From Anseranas semipalmata (Eukaryota > Chordata > Aves > Anseriformes > Anseranatidae): 64,000 nucleotides of DNA. The notes under the pieces are model-generated. The model had not been told where the DNA came from. It saw only the letters and a list, made by a program, of their open reading frames with translations, and ran no database searches. This document shows, in pieces, positions 13,735 through 23,541 of the stretch; positions within the stretch are counted from its first letter, which is position 1, and each line of letters opens with the position of its first letter. A program made the position numbers and the translations under genes. Location: contig VXAA01003991.1 in the NCBI GenBank assembly GCA_013399115.1, positions 628,754 through 692,753 of the forward strand, read 5' to 3'.

Positions 13735-15007
13735 ACAGTGCAGTCATTGATCACAGCCAACAAGTTCATGAGGGGTAAGTCCTGTCTAACAAACTTAATT
13801 TCCTTTTATGATAAGGTTACCCACCTAGTTGACCAAAGGAAGCCTGCTGATGTAATTTTTTTGAAATTTAGCAAAGCTTTCGAGACTGTTTCTCACAGCA
13901 TCCATCTAAACAAAATGTCCAGCATACAGCTAGATAAATACATAATACAATGGGCAAACAATTGGCTGATGGGTCAGCCTCAAAGGGTTATAATAAAAGG
14001 GGTTACATCAGGCTGGTGGACAGTCACTAGTGGGGTTCCACAGGGCTCCATTTTAGGGTCAGTTCTCATCAGTGTTTTCATGAATGACTTGTATGCAGGA
14101 CCTGAAGGCATACTAAGTAAGTTTGCAGATGACACTAAATTGGGAGGAGCTGTTGACTCCCTCAAGGGTAGAGAGGCCTTGCAGAGAAATCTTGACAAAT
14201 TAGAAGGCTGGGCAGTCACCAACCACATTAAGTTTAACAAGAGAAAGTGCCAGACTCTGCACCTGGGACAGGGCAACCCTGGCTGTATGTACAGACTGGG
14301 GGATGAGAGGCTGGGCAGGAACCTCACAGAAAGGAATCTGAGGGTTCTGGTCAATGGCAGGTTGAATATGAGTCAGCAGTGTGCCCTGGCAGCCAAAAGG
14401 GCCAGCCATATCTTGGGGTGCATCAAGCACAGCATTGCTAGCTGTCGAGGGAAGGGATTGTCCTGCTTTGCTCTGCGCTGGTGCGGCCTCACCTCGACTA
14501 CCGTGTGCAGTTTTGGGCACCACCGTATCAGAAGGGCATAAAACTACGAGAGAGTGTCCAAAGGAGGGCTACAAAGATGGTAAAGGGTCTAGAGGGCAAG
14601 ACATATGAGGAGCATCTGAAGTGACTTGGTTTGTTCAGCCCAGAGAAGAGGAGGCTGAGGGGAGGCCTCATGGCGGCCTGCAGCTTCCTCACGAGGGGAG
14701 CGGAGGGGCAGGCGCTGATCTCTGCTCTCTGGTGACAGCGACAGGACCCGAGGGAACAGCATGGAGCTGTGATGGGGGAGGTTCAGGCTGGGTGTTAGGA
14801 AAAGGTTCTTCACCGAGAGGGTGGTCAGGCACTGGAACAGGCTCCCCAGGGAAGTGGTCACAGCAATGAGTCTGCTGGAGTTCAAGAAGCATTTGGAGAA
14901 AAGCTTTTAGACACATGGTTTGATTTCTGGGTGGTCCTGTGTGGAATCAAGAGTTGTACTCGATCCTTGTGGGTCCTTTCCAACTTAGGATACTCTATGA
15001 TTCTATG
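13735..15007 (+). mobile_element. CR1 LINE, 5'-truncated, reverse transcriptase to 3' end
   Basis: An open frame from 13738 to 14541 encodes the C-terminal half of the CR1 ORF2 reverse transcriptase. It starts near MRGKSCLTNLISFYDK, continues through SGVPQGSILG (about 14030-14060) and the catalytic FADDTKLGGA (about 14120-14150), and then breaks into another frame after 14.5 kb. The end of the element at 14985-15007 has the typical CR1 terminus with two overlapping TTCTATGA-type repeats. The 5' end is missing, as is usual for this family. The long surviving frame suggests a middle-aged copy. It is not able to move by itself. It lies in the sense opposite to the host gene. Confidence 0.93.
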
Positions 15008-18000
15008 AAACTCCATAGCAAGGAAAAAAAGGAAACAGCTGTCTGCTGATCAGTATATCTTGCTGTTACATAGCATAAGCACTGGCCTACTGCAATAAAG
15101 AAGATGTTCCTGTAAATTGAAATTTCCCCTTACCAGTCTTACCTTACTTGTAGTGTAAGCACTACCACAAGCAGAGCTGGCCACAGATATGAACCAGCAG
15201 AGATGAGGGAGAGCTTGGACGATCTTGTTTATACTGTGAATACAGGTGAAGAAAGGCCAAGACCAGAAGTTAAACCTCATCATGAATGAAATTCTTTATG
15301 TGTTTTTTCACTAGTTTCAAACAGTGTTCGTAAGAATTAAAACAGAATGCATCATGAAATAACAGCATCCATCTACAAGAAAAAGCTGCATAACTGTTAC
15401 TCCTCGGAATGTGCATCTTGTGCACTACTTTTCTCTTGAAAGACCAGTTCAGTTACCTTTTACTCTTCCTGATTCCTCGCTCTCAAAAATAAACTGAGCA
15501 GTAATTTGGTTTATATTCCACTGGGTGGCTTTAAGCCTGAAATGCTGTATACTTTCAGAATCTTTTTGACCTTTTCCACTGTCCCAAGAGGAACAATTGT
15601 GGTATCCAACAGAATACTGGGTTGGCTGCATGGATTAGTGCTGAGAGGCTTTTGATTCTAGTCACCTAAGTTTTTTTCCAGATAAAGTGCAACTGGTGCA
15701 GGTGTACTCATATTGACATGCAAGTTCCTCTGTGTTTTCAGAGAGCTGCCCATTGTGTAAAGTAATGCTAGTCTCAACCACTTATTCCAGTAGACAAACT
15801 CCAAAGTTTATTTGGATTTCATTATCATGATGACATTAGTTCCCACATATTTACCTCACGCTAGGCAGCAGCACATAAATATACGGGTTTGCTAGACATA
15901 CTATTAATGCTAAATTCCATGAAAACAATGCTGAGAAGTTTGATCTTTAGGTATAAGCCATAAAACTGAAAGTCATTGTACACTTGAATTTGTAGGTATT
16001 AGTGGTTTGCACAGCTCTCAACTCATATCTGAAGAATTCACATAAGTAAGAAATCAAGACAAAAATTCTTCTGAAGGTTTTCTCTCAGAATTTCAGAAGT
16101 TTCCCTCTTCCCTGCAGTATGTGCTTTTTGTGCTGCAAGATATTTTAATAAAAATATTAAAAAGGTATAATAATTTGTTTTTATTTTAAAACAATAAATT
16201 GGGCCTTGTTTCCTGCCATCACAGAAAAGCTGGTTCTTCAAGGTTACAGAAAAGGACTCCCTACTGAAAAAGTTCTCCATTGAAATTTCTGTGTTCTGTG
16301 ACGACACACTTTTTACTTCAAAGAGTTTGGCCACTCTGCATTGACTTTGCAGTACTCATCACATGACAGTTTGTTTTTTTTAAACTCACAAATACACAAG
16401 CACCATCTATACTGAAAAAAAAAATTCAGGCTTCTATCAATCATTTATCTTGCAGGAAATGTCTGAATGAAAAATACTTCTATAATTCTATTTTGTCTTC
16501 TTGCTCACCCGTTCTGTGATAAGAGTAAGGCCAGATTCTCTCCCAAAGCAGGTTCTACTCACATACTTACCATAATGATCATGCACAAAGCCACAAAACC
16601 AAGGTTACCAAGGCAATAATGATTCTCCTCCATTTTACTTTCACTCTGTTTTACGTTTTACTCCATTTTACGTTTAAGCCTTTACAGTCTTTACTGTGGA
16701 CCTAGTTTTAAGATACTCACTACCATTTATTTTTGGTATTCTGCCAAAATTTCCTGGGAAATTAAAACCAGACCAAATCATGGGTAGTGTTAACAGTTTT
16801 TATTTCAGCCAAATCCGATGTGAATTTCAAGAGGATATATGGGAAAGAGGGTTGGAGTGTTGAGAGGAAATAGCTGGGTGACATTAGACTTTCCATTTCA
16901 ATAGATTTCAAAAGATGGGCTTATTAGGCACTGTAATATACATGTGGTTGTAGAGGAACCTAGTGATTATTCTACAAGCTTATAACACAGAAGTAAATAC
17001 TCAGTTGAAGTGTTCAGCTGAAGGCCCTACAGTCATGAGATTCTGAAAAAGTATACCAAAATACTAAGACCAGAAACAGGCAGTCACAATATCTATATCC
17101 CTATAGTCATTTTAGGTTTTGGATTATTATTTTACTTCAGCTTTAACATCTCCCAAGCAACAGAAGTCTATTATCCCTTTTACCACCCTTTACCTGCTCA
17201 TTGTTCAAAGCAAGTGGGTAGGCAGTTAACAACTGCTTATTTTCACATTACAGGTGTTTTCAAGAAAATCCTTTCTAGGTATATGAGTCATACCAATCCA
17301 GAGGAAAAAGAACATCTTTAGAACTAAGCAAGAAAGGAGAGAAAATGAAGGAAAAGAAGGGAAAAGTCAAGGTAAAGGAAAAAACCTGTATGCCCTTCAC
17401 CTAATTTTAGATAAAAGTTATGAATTTGATCTAAACCAATCAACCAAGCTTCCTTCATAATCAAGCAACAGCAAGAGCCTTAATGCTAGTGATTTATCTC
17501 TGTTTTCATGCCTATCACACGAATCACAACCGAACTGGCAGCATCTATATCTCTCTATAGGCCTAAGAGATGGTGCCCTGACAACTGACTTAGGTTAGAT
17601 GTTCTGTTTCTGGATAGCGAACACAATGTGAGCTAAACCGCATTCTCCACCGAGAGGCATAAATTAGGAGGAAAGTTGCTTCAGATTACACTTAGAGTTG
17701 TGAGAACAGGGGAGACAGTAGAAGAGAGAGGCACCTCCAGGAGTCAGCTTGGCTCCCTCAGTATCTCCAAATTTTATGACTTTTCTAATCCAACAGAGTG
17801 TCAGCTTCTGCCTGGCATGGATATCATAAAATCAAAGAGATGAATGTAACACAGAAATACACGACTATATGCTTTAAAAATATTTTTGAACTAGAAAAAC
17901 AGATAAATGTTCCTATATCACCCTAAAAGAAACTTTCTAAACCTTTTCTTTACCAGTTGTAATCACTGTCTTGTAATTATTCATTCTATATTAATTCAAA

Positions 18001-18013
18001 CATGTACACCTAC

Positions 18014-18094
18014 CTTTATGGTAACATTTCCTTTTGTTATTTTTCTCATATTGAAGCCTACTGTAGGAATCATATCTTCTGTGAACTGCCCTGA
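18014..18094 (-). CDS. ARL8BL: ARL8-like GTPase, exon 2 (switch I)
   Basis: This 81-nt exon of exactly 27 codons has an acceptor ending TTCTAG and a donor AAG|GTAGGT. It encodes [20 protein letters not shown] then KGNVTIK. It carries the effector-binding switch I segment, including the Thr of MIPTVGF that coordinates magnesium in the GTP form. It differs from ARL8B at only two residues (Thr for Ser, Ile for Val). Both exon ends are at codon boundaries, as in the vertebrate ARL8 genes. The following intron 2 is 15.9 kb. Confidence 0.94.
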
Positions 18095-21000
18095 CTAGAA
18101 TAAAAAAGAAATAGTTACATATATTATAAAATATTTGATACACAGCAGATACATTTCTCATTTGCAATCTAAAATTTTTATTTTACAACACAGTAAAGCA
18201 CCACATTAATTTTCTACAAGAGCAGTGGCCATCGCTTCAATTAATGCATTGTCACGCCAAGGAAGGCTGTTCACTTCAGTCCCTTTAAATGATCTTTTAT
18301 TCTCCTCAGTGACAAAGATCATCCCAGAAACCACGAGACTTCAGATAATTCCTCATCTGATCCTTGAGCAAACCAGAAAGCAGCACTGTCAAAATATGAT
18401 AAACCTGACTATACTTGGATTTCTCCCTATAGTTTCTCACCACTACTACCAACAGCTTAACATCAGATTAACAAACAGTAAAGGAATACTCATGTAGAAA
18501 GAACTTCATGTAGTCCCTTTCCTTCTGAATAGGGGACAGCAGAGAAGTCCCACTGTGAAAGCTAAAAGAATGCCACCGAGATGGAAAAATTCAACGTACT
18601 AACTTAGCACACCATAAACCACAACAAAGTGCCGAATGCCTGCCTCCACCTCCTCAGTTAAGGGAAGTATTTCTACAAGACAGACACTTGTCAATATGAC
18701 AATGGGAACCTTACAAAAATCTACCCAACTACAGCAGACAGCTTTTGAGGAGAAAGGTAAAATTCAGTTCTACGTAGATAACTCATTATTCATTCTTCTT
18801 GTTCAAAATGCATCATTAATAAGGTATTGTGCCTCACGAGGAGTGGTGCGTTAAGATATACAGCAGGTTACTTAACAGTTCCTTCCACACCGAGGTCCAG
18901 GCACCCTCTGCAATGTACACAGCAGTCATGGTTCTCCAGCCACCCAGCAAGAAGGAGCACGGTGCCTTCTGGAATTGCCACTGCCCTTTAGTATCTATCT
19001 GCCCATATTCCCTTCAGCCACCTCATCAACACATGTGACCTGTGTTTTTTTTTTTTTGGTTTTTTTTTTTTTTTTTTTCCCAGAAGAATACATGGGTATA
19101 TGGACAAGGGAAGCAGGCATTCTCCAGCAGGTCCCTCCCATTCCAGAAGCAGACGATCAGAGCTGCCAGGTGCACCACAGCAGCAATGTGCCTCGCAGTC
19201 ACACTGCCACCAGCTATCCCTAGTGCTACTGCTGGTCACCATACATTTTCTGCAACTTTTTTCTTCACTGTTCATGGCAGAGTGAGAATACGTTCTACCT
19301 CCAGTTTGTGTTCACAAACTAAGATTAATTATTTTAATTTGAGACTTAAAAAGCCGCGTAACCTTTGACAGCTATTTTCTCCCCTTGCATGATTTTGGGG
19401 TTTGGAATTAGATTCTTCAGGCAAGAAACAACTTCCATCAATTTCTTGTTTGACCTTACCTACAAGAACCTCACTGCTAATTCTGTACTATACATCTTCC
19501 CCATCTTTTGTTTCTGGAAGACTCTTTTTATTCTCTTTCCTTGCTTCAGCGACTTGTCAACAGCAGCAGGGAAAAACAGTGAAGACAAATGCACCTGTAG
19601 CCTCCTACAAATATATGCAGCCAGCAGTGACAGAAGTTTTTAACTGGACGAAGTAAGACAAAGCCAATCAGTAACAATCTGCTGTAGCAGGTACTGGCCT
19701 AATTTGCTAAAACTCTGCGAATGTAATATCATTATTCAGGCACAGGAAGGCCTGGAAAACCAGACAGCCAACTCAGGAGGCTATTATTTAGGCAAACTCA
19801 GAGAAAGTCAGGATTCCATTTTTCTTAGCAAATTATACACCATGCGTAATATGCTAAACTAGAAGATAAAAATCAAAACAAAAAGCAATCATAACTGCTC
19901 CAGTTTGGGGGATAGAATGAAACATATTAACGTCTCCTTTAATGGCCTTTAGTCTTCTAAAATTTTTCAGTTATAGTTGAATGGAACCAACTACAAACTA
20001 AGTATTATGTTTACAGTTCTTTATTTTCCCCACACAATGAAGAAAAGAAAGTAATATGTTGAATCTTTTGCCCATATTAGTCCAAAAACTCCAATTACTG
20101 TGTTTTGTTTCAAGTGCTGTAAGCACCATAAAGTAAAAAGTAACTTCAATTTTGCTTGCTAAGGAAGTTTTACATGACAAATGACTTATTTTCGTGAATA
20201 TTCAAGATGTGCAAACAATTTTATTGTTATATCTCAGTAAGAAAGAGATTACATTCTGACACGAATGAAAATAACCTATGCTAAGAAGTTTGTAATGTCC
20301 TTTTTAAATGTTGATGAATATTGAACTGACAATGAATTCCGTCATTACCCCTTACTGTATCAAAAACAATGGGCCAGATTCTACTTCATCACATCAGTGC
20401 ACATCCGTAGTAAAAGGCAGTGAAGTTATCCAAGGTCTCCACTAGCAACAAAGGACAAAACGTGGCTCAAACAGGGAGGAGACTATCTCAAAGCATGTTT
20501 TTCAGTGTCAGCATGAAAGGATGTCTGAATACTATTGCAAAATGGGAAAAATAATTATTTCCTATCATTTATTTTTACGATCCATTGCAGTATGTATTTT
20601 AAGAATCCCCTGTTTTGTAATGGTTATTTTCATCTTGTCACACACCAGCCACATATATACAAACATACAGAGTTCCCAATCTGTATGCCATCCTCTTATC
20701 AACTGGAATCAAGAGTATGCTACTATCCATCACGTTATCCAAAATTGTTTACTCCCAAATTCTTCCACTACCCTTCTTTGGCAATTACCAGGGCATGTGA
20801 TCTCCAGACTGAAAGATCCAAAAGCTACAAAAACTGCCATCTGTGGCACTTCTCAAGCCACAAAACATGGATGCCTTGTAGAACGTTCCTAAGAGAGACG
20901 TATGCTGACAAAATCAGACCTGCAGAAACAGGAGTGCTATCATATTCATGTGAGCATGAGAGAGGCAAGCCTGTATGATGTCATTCCACAGGTTTTGTAG

Positions 21001-22149
21001 TATAAATGAGCGGGCAAACATTTACAAGCAGTAAGTCTATACTGCACACTACTGTTAGAGCACTGAGGTCTCTGAACTGCTGTGTTCTTCTCTGCTCCCT
21101 TTCTGAAATCAATACGGGAAGCAGTATCATTTATTATGCCTTTTTCCCCTTCCTCACCAAAGCCTGCTGCTGGGAGATGAATGCTTCCAATGGACATTAA
21201 GAGCGTGGAGGCCTATGTTATCATGACCACGAGTGCCTAAAAATTAACAGAATGCAAGTTTCAGAAATTTTGTGTGTATTGATTGATATCCCTTAAAGCA
21301 TATTTCATTGCTTGCTGCACTTTCCCTACCCCATTCCTTTTTATCCTTCTCTGTCTCAACTTCTTCACTCACTAATTCACAATCTCCTTTTTTTCCCCTT
21401 AATCCATAATCACACATGAAAGGAAACAACAAATACCCTACACTCATTATTGCCTCAATTTCTTTGACTGTAGGCCCTACTCCTCCCAGTCTGCTTTTGA
21501 TTCTTGACCCAGCAGCTTTTCAGGATGAGGACTGACGAACATCTGGAAGCTCCCACCTCGTGGCAGGTGAAGCTGCAATACAGCAAACAGCAGTTGATCA
21601 CCTCGGAGAAGAGGGTATCACTGACAAGCTTCATGGTTAATACTAACCATACTTAACATGTATTTGTTTGCATTGGAAAGGAAAGCTTTGGATGGAAAGT
21701 ATAGCTTTGGGATGGACCCAAATGCAGAAAGGCAGGCAGCACAGCAAACAAGTATGAGGAGGTTATTTCAGCTTGGTGACAAAATGGAAAATGTCACAGT
21801 GGATGTCAGTGCTGGAGATGAACATGGCAGCAAGACCGTTGTGACGGAGGAAAGGGAATGGCAGAATCAGTCTTGAATGCTGGAAAGAGCTATCAAGGAA
21901 TTGTGGGAGTAATATCGATACAGCTGAGGGAAGGGGAGAATTCAGTGAAGGGAAAGTTAAGGCCTTGGAGGAAGCACAATGTATTGATAATTATTTGGGG
22001 ATATACTAACGTGAAAAGCCAACTTTCAATGACAGGCAACAGGCCTTGCCTAGGAATCGGCTTTGAGATGGCCACACTTCGCAATCAAGACACAGGAGGC
22101 ATCTGCTTCCTCTCCCTTGCAAGATTTCACACACACCTAAGCCTGCTGT
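18095..22149 (-). other. ARL8-like intron 1 (most of it)
   Basis: AT-rich sequence between exon 2 and the CpG island. It contains a T-rich tract at 19045-19078 and otherwise unique sequence. Short frames in this stretch show no family resemblance and I see no gene. Confidence 0.65.
19045..19078 (+). repeat. T-rich tract with one GG interruption
   Basis: T14, GG, T18. Confidence 0.9.
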
Positions 22150-22356
22150 GAGATTCCCGAGGCTGCAAAAGGCACGCGGGCTCCCTGACGGCCCCCGCCC
22201 GCCCTCCCGCCCTGGCTCCGCAGCGTACGGCTGCGGGCATCTCCCCACTTGTTGCGGGGGGAAGCGGAGCGAGGCGGCCTGCTCGGGGCCAGGTCGAGCC
22301 CCGGCACGCTGCCAGACCGCCACCCCCAACTCCGCCCCGCCGCGCCCCCGGCCCCG

Positions 22357-22525
22357 NNNNNNNNNNNNNNNNNNNNNNNNNNNNNNNNNNNNNNNNNNNN
22401 NNNNNNNNNNNNNNNNNNNNNNNNNNNNNNNNNNNNNNNNNNNNNNNNNNNNNNNNNNNNNNNNNNNNNNNNNNNNNNNNNNNNNNNNNNNNNNNNNNNN
22501 NNNNNNNNNNNNNNNNNNNNNNNNN
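22357..22525 (-). other. Assembly gap, likely site of ARL8-like exon 1
   Basis: A run of 169 N lies in the centre of a CpG island. ARL8 exon 1 encodes about 41 residues (N-terminal amphipathic helix, P-loop) and would need about 123 coding bases. No such sequence is visible on the minus strand on either flank of the gap. The island lies upstream of exon 2 at the expected place. The assignment to the gap is inference. Confidence 0.55.
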
Positions 22526-22593
22526 CGGGACGGGAGGGGGCCGGGTGCGGCGGCGGCGAGGATGCGCGGGGAGGCGAGCGCTCGGCAGGGCCC

Positions 22594-22601
22594 TCACGTG
22601 A
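22594..22601. promoter_or_regulatory. TCACGTGA E-box (CLEAR-like, TFEB/TFE3 type)
   Basis: A perfect palindrome TCACGTGA about 70 bp upstream of the gap that should hold exon 1. TFEB-family factors bind GTCACGTGAC-type sites near the start of lysosomal genes (established). ARL8 is a lysosomal protein, so the context fits. USF or MYC/MAX could also bind it. Confidence 0.4.
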
Positions 22602-22782
22602 TGGCGCCGCCGCCGCCCTTCTCCCGCGGCCACTTGCTGCAGACAGGGGAGGGGTTTGGCCCGGCCAAGGGCGGGGGAGCCTCGCGGGGGGCCCGGCAGG
22701 GAGGAGGCGCGGCGCGGCGGCCGGGGAGGTGTCAGCCGTGTGGGGTGACGGAGCCCGCCCGCAGCGGGGGCGGCTCCGCCAC

Positions 22783-22793
22783 GAGATGGCGGC
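22783..22793 (+). promoter_or_regulatory. YY1-like motif
   Basis: GAGATGGCGGC matches the extended YY1 site found close to transcription starts, in plus orientation inside the CpG island. It also supplies an ATG in a fair Kozak context, but no continuing coding exon can be defined. Confidence 0.3.
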
Positions 22794-23458
22794 AGGGCTG
22801 GGCCCCGTGCGCGGGTGGAGCTCGAGGGGTGAAGGAGGGGCCCGGNNAGGGGCCCGGGCAGGCATGGCCCCGGGGTTGACAGGCGGTGTGACACCCCCGG
22901 GGCCACCGTGGGCATGTGACGGCTTCAACGGAGGGGCGTCCCGCGGGACCTGAAGGGCCGCGTCAACCTGAGGCTGACACATGGAGCACCACAGGCCTCC
23001 GGAAGCAACAGGGTGGCCCCGTGCCCGGGGTATCACTTGGCAGGTGACGGGCAGACAAGGCACAGTGAGGACCCGGTGAGGTGAAGCTCCCTGGCAGGAG
23101 TGTGCTGTGATGGGGCAGGACAGGCTGCCACGGGGCTCCCCAGTGTGGGCATGCAGCTGTGGGTTATCCGTCCAGGACCCGCCACCGAACAAATCTCATC
23201 CAAGGGTTAGTTCTGCAGCACTCATTTATGAGAGTTGGTGGACTTAGTGTCCTTTATGGGATCTGTTTTGTAGGTCCACCTCCTATGATGACGGTTCTCG
23301 TAGCCCTCATGCTTCCACTCTTCATGTGAAAGTCTTCTCCTAAGTTGTTCTTTGTATGGGGACAGACTTTCAAGTCCAGGGCTTATCACATTTTTATTTG
23401 GGTTTTTCTCTGACAGTGTTTAGAGGGTCTCCTTTAACATGCTTCCTTGCCTCAACAG

Positions 23459-23541
23459 GAGATGCTTGTTACGGTTGTTTTGTGTAGCTGGCAGTGACAA
23501 GACATGCAGCATCAGAAGGAATTGTCTTTTGCCTGTACTAG
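23459..23541 (+). other. Exon-like segment, possible divergent transcript
   Basis: An 83-nt segment flanked by a strong acceptor (CTTCCTTGCCTCAACAG) and a near-consensus donor (CTAG|GTAAGTGA). It lies 0.4 kb right of the CpG island on the strand opposite to the ARL8-like gene. It contains one ATG followed by MQHQKELSFACTR up to the donor. No partner exon or homologous protein was recognised, so it may be a noncoding exon or chance. Confidence 0.25.

Larger units (their letters stand above)
2124..18013 (-). other. ARL8-like intron 2
   Basis: A long intron between the switch I and switch II exons. It holds a decayed CR1 (7.7-8.6 kb) with a gapped minisatellite, a short CR1 3' end (8.9 kb), a GC-rich islet (9.2-9.7 kb), a (TTTTG)n tract (12.9 kb) and a CR1 reverse transcriptase copy (13.7-15.0 kb). 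The remainder is AT-rich unique sequence in which I see no gene. The 839-bp intron 3 (1210-2049) likewise holds nothing recognisable. Confidence 0.8.
1116..22525 (-). other. ARL8BL: ARL8-type small GTPase gene (partial; exons 2-4 visible)
   Basis: Three exons on the minus strand, each bounded by GT/AG, join in frame and match the ARL8 lysosomal Arf-like GTPases along their whole length. ARL8 proteins sit on lysosomes and late endosomes and couple them to kinesin through effectors such as SKIP/PLEKHM2 (family knowledge). The exon phases (0, 2, 0) agree with vertebrate ARL8 genes. Exon 1, with the N-terminal helix and the P-loop, is not found and probably lies in the N gap inside the CpG island. 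The exons with the NKxD motif and C-terminus lie left of position 1. The sequence differs from both mammalian ARL8A and ARL8B at several places, so it is probably a third paralogue. The symbol ARL8BL is my recollection of the chicken name and is tentative. The family assignment is very secure. Confidence 0.88.
22150..23110. promoter_or_regulatory. CpG island, promoter of the ARL8-like gene
   Basis: A sharp rise in GC and CpG content compared with both flanks, including CGCGGGG, GGGGGCGG (Sp1-type) and CCGGAAG (ETS-type, about 22999) motifs. It includes the 169-N gap and a 2-N gap (22846-22847). The position upstream of exon 2 makes it the ARL8-like promoter. The island extends well to the right of the gap, which would allow divergent transcription. 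Confidence 0.8.

Noticed and set aside
13980..14885. Minus-strand frames over the CR1 copy
   Set aside because: Antisense shadows of the reverse transcriptase frame.
22148..23192. Long frames across the CpG island on both strands
   Set aside because: They run through N and low-stop GC-rich sequence in several frames at once and have no ARL8 content; artefacts of composition.
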